A stretch of DNA of 49,458 bases, taken from NCBI RefSeq assembly GCF_001544535.1, contig NZ_FCON02000056.1:1-49458 (forward strand), in the 5' to 3' direction. Below are positions 22,411 through 32,268 of the stretch, piece after piece. Within the stretch, counting starts at the first letter, position 1, and the number at the start of each line of letters is the position of its first letter. The position numbers were made by a program, and so were the translations under genes. The notes below the pieces were generated by a model. The model was not told where the DNA came from. It searched no databases and saw only the letters and a program-made list of their open reading frames with translations. This DNA is from Caballeronia choica (GTDB taxonomy: Bacteria > Pseudomonadota > Gammaproteobacteria > Burkholderiales > Burkholderiaceae).

Positions 22411-23184
22411 TCAGCGGCCCGCGGACGCATGTTGCGCCGGCGTCGACCCTGCATCCGTCGAACTGTAAGCGGCCGGATCGATACGACGCATTTCCGTTTC
22501 GATCCAGTCCTCCACACGCTGGTTGACTTCTTCCGGCGTGAGACCCGCCGTGTCGATCGGCTTGCCGATCGACACCGTGACTATACCCGCATATTTGAGA
22601 AAGGAATGACGCGGCCAGACGTGCCCGGCGTTATGCGCGATCGGCACGACCGGCGCGCCCGTCGCGACCGCGAAGCGCGCGCCGCCCGTCTTGTACTTGC
22701 CCTGGCTGCCGGTGCGCGTGCGCGTGCCTTCGGGGAACATGATGACCCACGCGCCTTCATCCATGCGAGCGCGGCCTTGCTGCGTCACGGAGACGAATGC
22801 GTCCTTGCCCTGCTTGCGGTCGATGTGAACCATCTTCAGCATGCCGAGCGCCCAGCCGAAGAACGGGACGAAGAGCAGTTCGCGCTTGAACACGTAGCAC
22901 AGCGGACGCGGCATCAGCGCGGGAAACGCGAGCGTCTCCCACGCCGACTGATGCTTCGACAACAGCACGGCCGGACCATCGGGCAGGTTCTCGTAGCCTT
23001 CGATCGTGTAGCGGATGCCGTTCAGATAGCGCAGCACGACGATCGACGACTTGCACCAGCCGGCCGCCATCCAGTAGCGCTTGTCGGCGCGCAGGAACGG
23101 AAATGCAATGAAGCAGGCGATCGCGTACGGAACCGTGTACACGATGAAGTAGACCATCAACAGCAGCGAGCGGATGAAGCGCAT
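22411..23184 (-). CDS. plsC: 1-acyl-sn-glycerol-3-phosphate acyltransferase
   Basis: Makes phosphatidic acid from lysophosphatidic acid at the inner membrane. The 257 residues start with a hydrophobic anchor (residues 5-30). Acyltransferase motif I reads KHQSAWE, His78-X4-Glu83, with Glu where the textbook motif has Asp; motif III FPEGTRTR and motif IV VPIAHNAG are normal. The conservative change is unlikely to abolish activity. Fifty-eight bases after gmhB on the same strand. Confidence 0.9.
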   Translation of the reverse strand: MRFIRSLLLMVYFIVYTVPYAIACFIAFPFLRADKRYWMAAGWCKSSIVVLRYLNGIRYTIEGYENLPDGPAVLLSKHQSAWETLAFPALMPRPLCYVFKRELLFVPFFGWALGMLKMVHIDRKQGKDAFVSVTQQGRARMDEGAWVIMFPEGTRTRTGSQGKYKTGGARFAVATGAPVVPIAHNAGHVWPRHSFLKYAGIVTVSIGKPIDTAGLTPEEVNQRVEDWIETEMRRIDPAAYSSTDAGSTPAQHASAGR

Positions 23185-23242
23185 TGGCGTGGATTCTTAT
23201 AGTGCGCCGCTGAATGGGCGCCGAATGAAGTGACTCAGCGCG

Positions 23243-23800
23243 TCAGTCGTGTTCTTCGGCGAGGAAGTCGAGGACGAAGGTGCGCAGGTCCTTGTGCACC
23301 TTCGTGCCCGGCGGCAGGTTGCCCTCCGCCAGCGTTTTCTCGCCCTTGCCGGTCAGCACCAGATGCACCGGAAAGCCGAGCAGCGCGCCGGCTTCGAGAT
23401 CGCGCAATGAATCGCCGACCACCGGCGTGTCTTCGGGGTCGATCTCGAAGCGGTCGATGATCTGCTGCAACATGCCCGGCTTCGGCTTCCTGCAGTCGCA
23501 TTGATCCTCGGCCGTGTGCGGGCAGAAGAAGACCGCGTCGATTCGCCCGCCCACCGCCGCCGCCGCGCGATTCATCTTCTGGTGCATCGCGTTCAGCGCC
23601 GCCATGTCGAAGAGACCGCGCCCGATGCCCGACTGGTTCGACGCGATCGCGACGTGCCAGCCGGCCTGGTTCAATCGCGCGATGGCATCGAGGCTGCCCG
23701 GAATCGCGACCCACTCGTCGGGCGACTTGATGAAGGCGTCGGAATCGACGTTGATCACGCCGTCGCGATCGAGGATGACCAGCTTTCTGTTCGGATTCAT
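23243..23800 (-). CDS. gmhB: D-glycero-beta-D-manno-heptose 1,7-bisphosphate 7-phosphatase
   Basis: Removes the 7-phosphate in ADP-heptose synthesis for the LPS inner core. A HAD-superfamily enzyme of 185 residues: catalytic Asp11 and Asp13 in LDRDGVIN, ASNQSGIGRG, and the GmhB zinc loop with Cys93, His95, Cys101 and Cys103 (CPHTAEDQCDCRKPKPGM). The zinc loop separates it from histidinol phosphatases. Eighteen bases after glyS, as in many Burkholderiaceae. Confidence 0.95.
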   Translation of the reverse strand: MNPNRKLVILDRDGVINVDSDAFIKSPDEWVAIPGSLDAIARLNQAGWHVAIASNQSGIGRGLFDMAALNAMHQKMNRAAAAVGGRIDAVFFCPHTAEDQCDCRKPKPGMLQQIIDRFEIDPEDTPVVGDSLRDLEAGALLGFPVHLVLTGKGEKTLAEGNLPPGTKVHKDLRTFVLDFLAEEHD

Positions 23801-23818
23801 GGGCGCTGGATGTTTGCG

Positions 23819-25918
23819 TTAGGCCGCGAGCTTGGAGATATCCGCGACGCAGTTCATCTGCTGATGCAGCGCGCCGAGCAGTGCCAGCCGGTTGCTTCGC
23901 AGCGCCGGGTCTTCCGCGTTCACCATCACGTCGTTGAAGAAGGTGTCGACGGCATCGCGCAACGCGGCGAGCGCGGACAGCGCTTCCGTGTAGTTGCGCT
24001 CGGCGAGCTGGGCCTGCACGCGCGGTGCGACTTGCTCGAGTTGCGCGTACAGCGCCTTCTCGGCGGTTTCGACGAGCAGTTCGGGATTCACGCTCGCCGG
24101 CACGTCCTCCGACGACTTCTTCAGGATGTTCGAGATGCGCTTGTTGGCCGCCGCGAGCGACGACGCTTCCGCCAGCGTCGCGAATTCGCGCACCGCTTCG
24201 AGGCGCGCGACGATGTCGTCGAGACGCGTCGGGTTCAGGCTCAGCACCGCGTCGATTTCGCTTGCGTTGAAGCCGCGTTCACGCAGCACGCCGCGCAGGC
24301 GGTCGATAAAGAACGCGTGAATCGCTTCCGTCGATTCGGCGACTTGCGGCATATCCGCAAATTGCTTTTGCGCGGCGCGCAGCAGGTCGAGCAGATCGAT
24401 CGCGAGCCGCTTTTCAAGCAGGATGCGCAGCACGCCGAGCGCATGTCGACGCAGCGCGAACGGGTCTTTTTCGCCCGTCGGTTGCAGGCCGATGCCCCAG
24501 ATGCCGACGATCGTCTCCAGCTTGTCGGCGAGCGCGACCGCGCAGCCGACGCCGGTCGACGGCGTTTCGTCGCCCGAGAAGCGCGGCTGGTAATGCTCCG
24601 AGCACGCGAGCGCGACTTCTTCCGGCTCGCCGTCGTGGCGCGCGTAGTAGGTGCCCATCGTGCCCTGCAGTTCGGGGAACTCGCCGACCATGTCGGTCAG
24701 CAAGTCGGCCTTCGCGAGCAACGCGGCGCGCTTCGTCAACGCGACGTCGACGCCGACCATCGGCGCGATCTCGCCCGCGAGCGCTTCGACGCGCTGCACG
24801 CGCTGCAACTGCGAGCCGAGCTTGTTGTGATAGACGACGTTCGCGAGCAACGGCACGCGATCGGCGAGGCGCTTCTTCTTGTCCTGCTCGAAGAAGAACT
24901 TCGCGTCGGCGAGACGCGGGCGCACGACCCGCTCGTTGCCTTCGACGATATCGGCGGGCGTCTTCGTGTCGATATTCGACACGATCAGGAAGCGCGAGCG
25001 CAGGCGGCCGTTCGCGTCGGTCAGTGCGAAATATTTCTGGTTGGTCTGCATCGTGAGGATCAGGCACTCCTGCGGCACCTGCAGGAATTCCTCGCCGAAG
25101 TGACACTGATACACAACCGGCCATTCGACGAGCGCATTCACTTCATCGAGCAGCGCTTCGGGCATCACCACGCGATCGTTGCCGGCGAACGCCTGCAATT
25201 GCGTGCGGATCGATTCCTTGCGGTCGTCGAAGCTCGCGACGACATGCGCTTTCGAGCGCAGCGTGTCGGCGTAGTCGTCGGCGTGGGCGATCTGCACGAA
25301 ACCATGCGACATGAAGCGATGACCGATGGTCGTATCGCCGGAATCGATGCCGAGCGCCGTGGCGGGCACGACGTCGCGGCCGTGCAGGGCGACGAGGCGC
25401 TGCACCGGACGCACGAATTGCACGTTGGTGCCGTCGGGCCGCTGGTAGGTCATGACCTTCGGAATCGGCAGCTTGGCGAGCGTTTCATCGAGCGCCGACT
25501 GCAAACCGTCGGCGAGCGTCGCGCCCGGCGCCGCGTAGCGCAGGAAGAACGCTTCGGCCTTGCCGTCCTGGGCGCGTTCGAGGTCGCTCAAGGGAAAGTC
25601 GGGAAAGCCGAGCGCGGCGAGTTTCTTGGCGAGCGGCGCGGTGGGCTGGCCGTCCTTGTCGAGCGCGACCGAAACCGGCAGCACCTTCTCGCGCACCTGT
25701 CTTTCCGGCGCGACTTCGCGCACGTTCCTGACGAGCACGGCGAGGCGGCGCGGCGTCGCGAATTTTTCGAAGCTAGGCTCGCCGTCGATCAGATCGCGTG
25801 CGGCGAGACGTTGCACGATGCCTTCCGCAAACGCGGTCCCGAGGCGCGCGAGCGCTTTCGGCGGCAGTTCTTCGGTAAGCAGTTCGACGAGCAGGGAGGC
25901 TTGGTTGGATTGCGTCAT
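23819..25918 (-). CDS. glyS: Glycyl-tRNA synthetase beta subunit
   Basis: Beta subunit of the bacterial alpha2beta2 glycyl-tRNA synthetase, needed for tRNA binding and aminoacylation. The 699 residues begin with the typical [15 protein letters not shown] and contain [11 protein letters not shown], the HD-like [10 protein letters not shown] region with [14 protein letters not shown], and an anticodon-binding C-terminal domain. ATG 25918 is chosen; a TTG start seven codons upstream would overlap the glyQ stop. It forms an operon with glyQ, 17 bases apart. Confidence 0.97.
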   Translation of the reverse strand: MTQSNQASLLVELLTEELPPKALARLGTAFAEGIVQRLAARDLIDGEPSFEKFATPRRLAVLVRNVREVAPERQVREKVLPVSVALDKDGQPTAPLAKKLAALGFPDFPLSDLERAQDGKAEAFFLRYAAPGATLADGLQSALDETLAKLPIPKVMTYQRPDGTNVQFVRPVQRLVALHGRDVVPATALGIDSGDTTIGHRFMSHGFVQIAHADDYADTLRSKAHVVASFDDRKESIRTQLQAFAGNDRVVMPEALLDEVNALVEWPVVYQCHFGEEFLQVPQECLILTMQTNQKYFALTDANGRLRSRFLIVSNIDTKTPADIVEGNERVVRPRLADAKFFFEQDKKKRLADRVPLLANVVYHNKLGSQLQRVQRVEALAGEIAPMVGVDVALTKRAALLAKADLLTDMVGEFPELQGTMGTYYARHDGEPEEVALACSEHYQPRFSGDETPSTGVGCAVALADKLETIVGIWGIGLQPTGEKDPFALRRHALGVLRILLEKRLAIDLLDLLRAAQKQFADMPQVAESTEAIHAFFIDRLRGVLRERGFNASEIDAVLSLNPTRLDDIVARLEAVREFATLAEASSLAAANKRISNILKKSSEDVPASVNPELLVETAEKALYAQLEQVAPRVQAQLAERNYTEALSALAALRDAVDTFFNDVMVNAEDPALRSNRLALLGALHQQMNCVADISKLAA

Positions 25919-25935
25919 TGTTGTTTCGTGTCTCG

Positions 25936-26943
25936 TCAAACCTGGTCGAGGTTGCGCTCGACCTTCAACGGCGGCGCCCAGGCGGGCATGGCGGCGTCGT
26001 GTTCATCGGTGGTGAGGCCGGCTGCGGGATGGACCGGATTGCCGAGCATCGGGAAGCCGAGCGCCTCGCGCGACTCGTAGTACGCCTGCGCAACCAGCCG
26101 CGACAGCGCGCGAATCCGGCCGATATACGCCGCGCGTTCCGTGACCGAGATCGCGCCGCGCGCGTCGAGCAGGTTGAACGTGTGGCCGGCCTTCAGCACG
26201 AGTTCATAGGCGGGCAGCGCGAGCTTCGCGTCGATCATCTTCTTCGCTTCAGCCTCGTAGCTGTTGAAGAACGTGAAGAGCAGGTCGACGTTGGCGTGTT
26301 CGAAGTTGTAGGTCGATTGCTCGACCTCGTTCTGGTGATACACGTCGCCATAGGTGAGGCGCCGCGTTTCCTTGCCGTTCGGGCCGTCTTCTTCCCATTC
26401 GGTCCAGACGAGGTCGTAGACGTTCTCGACCTTTTGCAGATACATCGCGAGCCGTTCCAGCCCGTAAGTGATCTCGCCGAGCACCGGCCTGCAATCGATC
26501 CCGCCGACTTGCTGGAAGTACGTGAACTGCGTCACTTCCATGCCGTTCAGCCACACTTCCCAGCCGAGTCCCCAGGCGCCGAGCGTCGGGTTTTCCCAGT
26601 CGTCCTCGACGAAGCGCACGTCGTTCTGCTTCAGGTCGAAGCCGAGCGCTTCGAGCGACCCGAGATACAGGTCGAGGATGTTTTCCGGCGCGGGCTTCAG
26701 CACGACCTGGTACTGGTAATAGTGCTGGAGACGATTCGGGTTGTCGCCGTAACGGCCATCCTTCGGGCGGCGCGACGGCTGCACATAGGCGGCTCGCCAC
26801 GGTTCCGGGCCGATCGCGCGCAGGAACGTGTGAACGTGCGACGTGCCCGCGCCGACTTCCATGTCGATCGGCTGGAGAAGCGCGCAACCCTTGTTGTCCC
26901 AATAGGATTGCAGCGTCAGGATGATTTGCTGAAAAGTGAGCAT
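25936..26943 (-). CDS. glyQ: Glycyl-tRNA synthetase alpha subunit
   Basis: Catalytic alpha subunit forming glycyl-adenylate. The 335 residues begin [27 protein letters not shown] and contain [35 protein letters not shown] and [12 protein letters not shown], all hallmarks of the class IIc/IId alpha subunit. The start at 26943 gives family length; the extension to 27006 is rejected. Followed directly by glyS. Confidence 0.98.
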   Translation of the reverse strand: MLTFQQIILTLQSYWDNKGCALLQPIDMEVGAGTSHVHTFLRAIGPEPWRAAYVQPSRRPKDGRYGDNPNRLQHYYQYQVVLKPAPENILDLYLGSLEALGFDLKQNDVRFVEDDWENPTLGAWGLGWEVWLNGMEVTQFTYFQQVGGIDCRPVLGEITYGLERLAMYLQKVENVYDLVWTEWEEDGPNGKETRRLTYGDVYHQNEVEQSTYNFEHANVDLLFTFFNSYEAEAKKMIDAKLALPAYELVLKAGHTFNLLDARGAISVTERAAYIGRIRALSRLVAQAYYESREALGFPMLGNPVHPAAGLTTDEHDAAMPAWAPPLKVERNLDQV

Positions 26944-27097
26944 GATTGCCTTTGAGGCGGACCGGCCGGGACACGCGTCGCAACGACGAGCGCCCGGGCC
27001 GGCCAAGTGCTAAAACGTTGAATTTTAGCGGGTATGAGGGTCTTGTGCGACTTTCCGAGCGTTTCGGCGATGGCGGGACAGCGCCGCCACGCGGGTC

Positions 27098-28756
27098 TCA
27101 CTTCCTTCGCGAAGGCGCAAAGGCAAAGCCAAACGCGAGCAGCAGGAGGGAAACGGCGATCACGGTCAGATTCCCGCTCGTGACGTAGGGCGTGCTTCCA
27201 GACGTTCCTTGCACGGTGGCTTCGAGGCTGCCGGTGGTGTACTGCGGCAGCTTCGCGACGACGTCGCCGTTCGCCGCGATCACGGCGGTCATGCCGGTAT
27301 TGGTCGCGCGCAGCATCGGCCGGCCGGTTTCGATCGAGCGCATCCGTGCGATCTGCAGATGCTGGTCGAGCGCGATGGTATTGCCGAACCAAGCGAGATT
27401 CGTCGAATTGACGAGAATGCCCGCCGGTGCTGGCTGCTCGCGAAGGGTTCTCGCGATCTCCTCGCCGAAAATGTCCTCGTAGCAGACATCGACGGCGACC
27501 GGCTGATTGCGCACGAAGAACGCCCTCTGCACCGACGGGCCGCGCGCGAGATCGCCGAGCGGAATGCCCATCAGGTTCACGAACCAGTGGAACCCGAGCG
27601 GCACGAATTCGCCAAACGGCACGAGATGATGCTTGTCGTAGCGATACACGTCGAAGGAGCCCGGCGTGATGCCGAACAGGCTATTCGTGAAATCGGTTGC
27701 GCGGCCTTCGGGTGTGATCGTCACGCCGATCGCGCCGAACAGGATCGACGACTTCGTCGTGTCGGCGAAATTGCGCAAGGCCAGCGCGAGGTCTTGCGGC
27801 ACTTGAACCGCGAGCACTGGCAGCGCGGTTTCGGGCGTCACGATGAGATCGGCGGGCTTCTCGGTGATGAGCCGCCGATACAGCGCGAGCGACTCGTTCA
27901 CGCCTTCCTGCTCGAACTTCATTTCCTGCTTCACGTTGCCTTGCAGGAGGCGCACGGAGAGCGGCGAATTGGCGGGCGTCGTCCAGTGGACGAGCGACAG
28001 CAGCATGCCGCCGACGATCAGCGCCACCGCGACCACCGCAGGCGCGAAGCTTCGCGCGTTGCGAGTGCTTCGGGCGTTGAAGATGGCCTGCACGACGAGC
28101 GCCGCCACGAGCGCAAGCACCCAGCCGACGCCATACACGCCCGCGATCGCGCCATATCCCGCGAGCGGCCCGTCGACTTGCGCATAACCGCTCGCGAGCC
28201 ACGGAAAGCCGGTGAAGATGAGCCCGCGCAGCCATTCGCCGAGCGCCCAGGCGCTCGCGAAAGCGAACGCGCCGTGCCAGGTCGGAACGAAGCGCGGTTC
28301 GGCGGAGGCATCGGCGAGGGCAGTGCCGCTTTCGTCGTCGAAGCGCGCGCGGCCTGCCACCAGCGACCACACGACCGCCGCCGCCGCCGGATAAATCGCG
28401 AGATACAGCGAAAACAGCGCGACGGCCGCGGCCGCAAGCGGCGCGGCCATGCCGCCGTAGAAATGCATGCTGACGTAGAGCCACCAGACGCCCGTCACGA
28501 AATTACCGAAGCCGAACGCCCAGCCGGTCATCGCGGCGCTTTTCCAGCCGCTCGTGCGCGAAAGCCAGGCGAAGAACAGCGTGAAGACGACGAGTTCGAC
28601 CCAGCCGCCGTGCGGCGTCGGTGCGAACGAGAGCGTGTTGAGCGCGCCGAGGACCGCGGCCGCGAGGTAATGCCAGAACGGGAGCGCGCTTGCGTCGCTG
28701 GATGCGGACGACTTGCTGCGCCGCCGGCGCAGAATGCGAAACGAAGAATCGGCCAT
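27098..28756 (-). CDS. lnt: Apolipoprotein N-acyltransferase
   Basis: Inner-membrane enzyme that adds the third acyl chain to lipoproteins before Lol sorting. The 552 residues have about seven hydrophobic segments in the first 270, then a periplasmic nitrilase domain with Glu309 in VTPETALPV and Cys425 in VDVCYEDIFGEE, matching the catalytic Glu and Cys of E. coli Lnt, and a final anchor helix. It is about 40 residues longer than the E. coli protein, partly through a basic serine-rich N-terminus. Downstream of corC by 91 bp, the classical pair. Confidence 0.95.
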   Translation of the reverse strand: MADSSFRILRRRRSKSSASSDASALPFWHYLAAAVLGALNTLSFAPTPHGGWVELVVFTLFFAWLSRTSGWKSAAMTGWAFGFGNFVTGVWWLYVSMHFYGGMAAPLAAAAVALFSLYLAIYPAAAAVVWSLVAGRARFDDESGTALADASAEPRFVPTWHGAFAFASAWALGEWLRGLIFTGFPWLASGYAQVDGPLAGYGAIAGVYGVGWVLALVAALVVQAIFNARSTRNARSFAPAVVAVALIVGGMLLSLVHWTTPANSPLSVRLLQGNVKQEMKFEQEGVNESLALYRRLITEKPADLIVTPETALPVLAVQVPQDLALALRNFADTTKSSILFGAIGVTITPEGRATDFTNSLFGITPGSFDVYRYDKHHLVPFGEFVPLGFHWFVNLMGIPLGDLARGPSVQRAFFVRNQPVAVDVCYEDIFGEEIARTLREQPAPAGILVNSTNLAWFGNTIALDQHLQIARMRSIETGRPMLRATNTGMTAVIAANGDVVAKLPQYTTGSLEATVQGTSGSTPYVTSGNLTVIAVSLLLLAFGFAFAPSRRK

Positions 28757-28847
28757 TGATTACACGGTCGGGGTCGGCAGGAAGGGGAAGTGGCGCGAGG
28801 AAGCCCGCGCCGTTCGGACAGAAGTGGCCGCGCGGACCAGGACGCGA

Positions 28848-29753
28848 TCAGCCGCGATCGTCTTCTTCCCCGTCGCGGGAAAGGTGGTCGAAGCGGTTCA
28901 GGCTCGGCGCACGCCGCACGAGCAGAACGTGGATCTGCCGCGCGTCGCCGCGCAGAATTTCGAACACGAAATCGTCGATGCGCACCTTCTCGCCGCGATG
29001 CGGCACGCGTCCGAAGCGGTGCGTGACGAGCCCGCCGATCGTGTCGACTTCCTCATCCGAATAATCGGTGCCGAATTCCTCGTTGAACTGCTCGATGGCG
29101 GTCAGCGCGCGCACGCGATACTTCCCGTCCGGCGACGAGATGATGTTGCCGGCTTCCTCGTCGAAGTCGTATTCGTCCTCGATGTCGCCGACGATCTGCT
29201 CCAGCACGTCCTCGATGGTGATCAGGCCCGCGACGCCGCCGTATTCGTCGACGACGATCGCAATGTGGTTCCGGTTCACGCGGAAATCGTGCAGCAGCAC
29301 GTTCAGGCGCTTCGATTCCGGGATGAACACGGCGGGGCGCAGCATGCCGCGCACATCGAATTCATCTTCCGCGTAATAACGCAGCAGGTCCTTGGCGAGC
29401 AGCACGCCGATGATGTTGTCGCGGTTTCCCTCGTACACCGGATAGCGCGAGTGCGCCTTGTCGAGCACGTAGGGGATGAATTCGGCGGGGGTTTCGGCGA
29501 TGTTGATCGCGTCCATCTGGGCACGCGGCACCATGATGTCGCGGGCGCAGAGGTCGGAGACCTGGAACACGCCTTCGATCATCGAAAGCGAATCGGCGTC
29601 GAGCAGGTTGCGTTCGTGGGCGTCCTGCAGCACTTCGAGCAGTTCGTCGCGCGACTCGGGCTCGTGCGAGATGAAATCGGTCAGACGCTCGAGCAGGGAG
29701 CGTTTTTCTTGCGGTTTGTCGGTGTGGCGTCGACTGGGATAGGCGTCGTTCAT
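28848..29753 (-). CDS. corC: CorC/HlyC-family CBS-domain protein (YbeX)
   Basis: A soluble protein of 301 residues: a tandem CBS pair (about 75-205: RDIMVPRAQMDAI, RYPVYEGNRDNIIGVLLAKD, VVDEYGGVAGLITIEDVLEQIVGDIEDE) and a CorC/HlyC C-terminal domain (YRVRALTAIEQFNEEFG...TIGGLV). Homologues have been linked to magnesium/cobalt efflux and to ribosome maturation; the exact job is unsettled. The lnt-side context with ybeY and phoH is conserved across proteobacteria. The 195 bp before it hold no terminator I can see. Confidence 0.9.
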   Translation of the reverse strand: MNDAYPSRRHTDKPQEKRSLLERLTDFISHEPESRDELLEVLQDAHERNLLDADSLSMIEGVFQVSDLCARDIMVPRAQMDAINIAETPAEFIPYVLDKAHSRYPVYEGNRDNIIGVLLAKDLLRYYAEDEFDVRGMLRPAVFIPESKRLNVLLHDFRVNRNHIAIVVDEYGGVAGLITIEDVLEQIVGDIEDEYDFDEEAGNIISSPDGKYRVRALTAIEQFNEEFGTDYSDEEVDTIGGLVTHRFGRVPHRGEKVRIDDFVFEILRGDARQIHVLLVRRAPSLNRFDHLSRDGEEDDRG

Positions 29754-29948
29754 AGCGGGGCGCCCGAAAGCTTCGGGGCGCGAAATAGCGGAAAGTTAAG
29801 CATACACGAAGGGAAAAGCCCGGCCGGAAGGCGAGGCGCACGGATCGGATCTGCGACCATGCTAACTGATAAATATGCGAGAAGTATGTCGAGGAAAACA
29901 CGTTGGCCGAACGGACAAGGCGGCCTTGCTCAGGTCATATCAATAGCG

Positions 29949-30623
29949 TCATTCCTGCGCCTTGCAGCGTGTCAAGAGCGCCTCGAGCGCGCGATCCGGC
30001 ATGCCGCTTTCCCGCAACGCCTCGACGGTGCGGCTCACGTAGTCGAGCGTCGTGCCGTAGCGGCCGCTCGCGCAGCCGAGCACGGTGCGCACGACCGGAT
30101 CGGCGAGCTTGCCGGTGTAGGACGCCGCTTCGCGCCGCATGACGAACGCGAGCGCCACGACCCGCCGGCCGTCGGCGAGCGTGCACGGCAGCCACGCGGG
30201 CCGGTAGGACGCCATCGCCATTTCGCGTCGCCAGAGCACTTCGAGGTGCTCCGGCGCACCGTCGGCGGCAAGGCGAAACGCAATGCCGGTGCACGAGCCG
30301 CCGCGATCGAGCGCGAGCACGAGGCCGGGCTGCTCGGGCGTGCCGCGATTCACGCGCGACCACAGGTAAAGTCCGCGATGATAGCCGTGCACCTTGCTGC
30401 GCACGGCTTCGACGGTCGGCAGGCCAGGATTCCAGATCAGCGATCCGTAGCCGAAGAGCCACAAGTCCGACTGGCGGTCCCAGTTCACGAGCGTTCGTTC
30501 ACGCGATGCCGCGAGTTCCTCGTCGGTGAGAAGCGGCGATTCGACGAGTTTTGGCGGGTAATCCGGCGACACGGGCGCCGATAACGGCGCAAGCGGCTGA
30601 AATTCGGGCGTCTCGTCTTTCAC
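29949..30623 (-). CDS. ChaC-like glutathione-specific gamma-glutamylcyclotransferase
   Basis: A protein of 224 residues with the cyclotransferase nucleotide-like loop FGYGSLIWNPG, the ChaC strand WSRVNRGTPEQPGLVLALD, and the catalytic glutamate region HLEVLWRREM. ChaC enzymes cleave glutathione to 5-oxoproline and Cys-Gly in the cytoplasm. It starts with GTG six bases after the ybeY stop, so it is likely translated from the ybeY message; it separates ybeY from corC, which are usually neighbours. Close in function to the GGT gene at 44583, which may also act on gamma-glutamyl bonds. Confidence 0.88.
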   Translation of the reverse strand: MKDETPEFQPLAPLSAPVSPDYPPKLVESPLLTDEELAASRERTLVNWDRQSDLWLFGYGSLIWNPGLPTVEAVRSKVHGYHRGLYLWSRVNRGTPEQPGLVLALDRGGSCTGIAFRLAADGAPEHLEVLWRREMAMASYRPAWLPCTLADGRRVVALAFVMRREAASYTGKLADPVVRTVLGCASGRYGTTLDYVSRTVEALRESGMPDRALEALLTRCKAQE

Positions 30624-30629
30624 GGCGGT

Positions 30630-31100
30630 TCAGGGAATCGGCACGTAGGGGTCGGAAAAACCGAGCGAGCGCAGGACTTCGGTCTCGATCGATTCCATTT
30701 CTTCGGCTTCGGTCTCGTCTGCGTGATCGTACCCCTGAGCATGCAGCGTGCCGTGGACGATCAGATGCGCATAGTGCGCGGGGAGCGGCTTGCCCTGCTC
30801 GGCGGCTTCCTTTTCGACGACGGGGCAGCAGAGAATCAGGTCGCCCGCCACCGGATCTTCCTCAGATTCCGCGTAGGCGAACGTCAGCACGTTCGTCGCG
30901 TAGTCCTTCTGGCGATACGTGCGGTTGAGCGCGCGACCTTCGTCCTCGTCGACGAAACGGATGGTCAGTTCCGCGTCCGCGAACAGCGCGGCCTTGATCC
31001 AGCGCACGACCGTCGCGCGCGGCAGGATCGCCTTGTGCGCCGGGAACGCCTTCGCGGCGGGGAACTGCATCGTCAGCGTGAGTTTGTGCGCGCGTGTCAT
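30630..31100 (-). CDS. ybeY: Endoribonuclease YbeY
   Basis: A zinc-dependent RNase used in 16S rRNA 3'-end maturation and ribosome quality control. The 156 residues include the metal site [11 protein letters not shown] with His116, His120 and His126, and the upstream VLTFAY strand. The N-terminus is slightly long (other starts lie inside it). It follows phoH by 16 bases, the conserved arrangement. Confidence 0.95.
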   Translation of the reverse strand: MTRAHKLTLTMQFPAAKAFPAHKAILPRATVVRWIKAALFADAELTIRFVDEDEGRALNRTYRQKDYATNVLTFAYAESEEDPVAGDLILCCPVVEKEAAEQGKPLPAHYAHLIVHGTLHAQGYDHADETEAEEMESIETEVLRSLGFSDPYVPIP

Positions 31101-31116
31101 CGTCGGAACGAGGCGC

Positions 31117-32223
31117 TCATTCCGGCCGTTGCGCGGCCTTCGCCGCTTCGGCGAGCGCCGCGTCCTTCTGCGACTGCGCGTCGTAAGCCTCGACGATCCG
31201 CGCCACCAGCGGATGCCGCACCACGTCGGCAGACGTGAAATGCGTGAGCGCGATGCCGCGCACTTCCGACAGCACGTGCTGCGCCTCGATCAGCCCGCTC
31301 TTGTGGCCGCGCGGCAGGTCGACCTGCGTCGTGTCGCCGGTGACGACCGCCTTCGAGCCGAAGCCGATCCGCGTGAGGAACATCTTCATCTGCTCGGGCG
31401 TCGTGTTCTGCGCTTCGTCGAGGATGATGAACGCGTGGTTCAGCGTGCGTCCGCGCATGTACGCGAGCGGCGCGATCTCGATCATCTGGCGCTCGAACAT
31501 CTTCGCCGTCTTGTCGAAGCCGAGCAGGTCGTAGAGCGCGTCGTACAGCGGCCGAAGGTACGGATCGACCTTTTGCGCAAGATCGCCCGGCAGGAAGCCG
31601 AGCCGTTCGCCGGCTTCGACGGCTGGGCGCGTCAGCACGATCCGCTTCACCTGGTCGCGCTCCAGCGCATCGACCGCGCACGCCACCGCGAGATAGGTCT
31701 TGCCGGTGCCGGCCGGGCCGATGCCGAATGTCAGATCGTGCGCGATGATCTGGCGCAGATATTCCCGCTGCGCCGGCGTGCGGCCGCGCAGGTCGGCGCG
31801 TCGGGTGTAGAGCTTCGGGCCGTGGTCCTCGGCGTCGTCGAGGTCGATGGTCGCGCTCGGTTCGTCGAACGGATGGTCCGGATCGCCGCGAAAACGTGGA
31901 TCGACCGGCGGTTCGCCGTGACCGTTGCCGTTCGACTCCCGGCTGCGGTGCGTCGCATGCCTCGCCTCGACGAGCGCAAGCTGGATGTCGTCGACGGAAA
32001 TCGGGTCGCGCGCCCGGTTGTAGAAGTTTTCGAGCGCCGCGAGCGCCACCTTGGCGCCGCGTCCGCGAATCGTGATCTTGTGGCCGCGCCGCGAGAGCGT
32101 GACGTCCAGCGCTTGCTCGATCTGTCGCAGGTTCTCTTCGAGCGGGCCGCAGAGGTTGGCGAGCCGCGCGTTGTCGTCGCGCGGAGCGGTGAATTCCAGG
32201 TGCTGCTGATTGGCGGTCTTCAA
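31117..32223 (-). CDS. phoH: PhoH-family ATPase (PhoH-like / YbeZ)
   Basis: A cytoplasmic P-loop ATPase of 368 residues that is thought to work with YbeY in RNA metabolism. Walker A GPAGTGKT is at 169-176 and Walker B ILDEAQ around 267-272; [16 protein letters not shown] and [12 protein letters not shown] are family motifs. Residues 95-135 form an acidic, probably flexible linker after an N-terminal KH-like region. The only sensible start is TTG at 32223, with a poor Shine-Dalgarno; no in-frame ATG exists before the ATPase core. Forty-five bases after miaB. Confidence 0.93.
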   Translation of the reverse strand: MKTANQQHLEFTAPRDDNARLANLCGPLEENLRQIEQALDVTLSRRGHKITIRGRGAKVALAALENFYNRARDPISVDDIQLALVEARHATHRSRESNGNGHGEPPVDPRFRGDPDHPFDEPSATIDLDDAEDHGPKLYTRRADLRGRTPAQREYLRQIIAHDLTFGIGPAGTGKTYLAVACAVDALERDQVKRIVLTRPAVEAGERLGFLPGDLAQKVDPYLRPLYDALYDLLGFDKTAKMFERQMIEIAPLAYMRGRTLNHAFIILDEAQNTTPEQMKMFLTRIGFGSKAVVTGDTTQVDLPRGHKSGLIEAQHVLSEVRGIALTHFTSADVVRHPLVARIVEAYDAQSQKDAALAEAAKAAQRPE

Positions 32224-32268
32224 GGCGAAAGTGTGTTCCCAGTCGAAGGGCTACTCAAATGAGCGGGC

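Noticed and set aside
23501-26080. An 859-residue plus-strand frame over gmhB, glyS and glyQ
   Set aside because: Antisense shadow; arginine- and histidine-rich with no motif, while the minus-strand genes are unambiguous.
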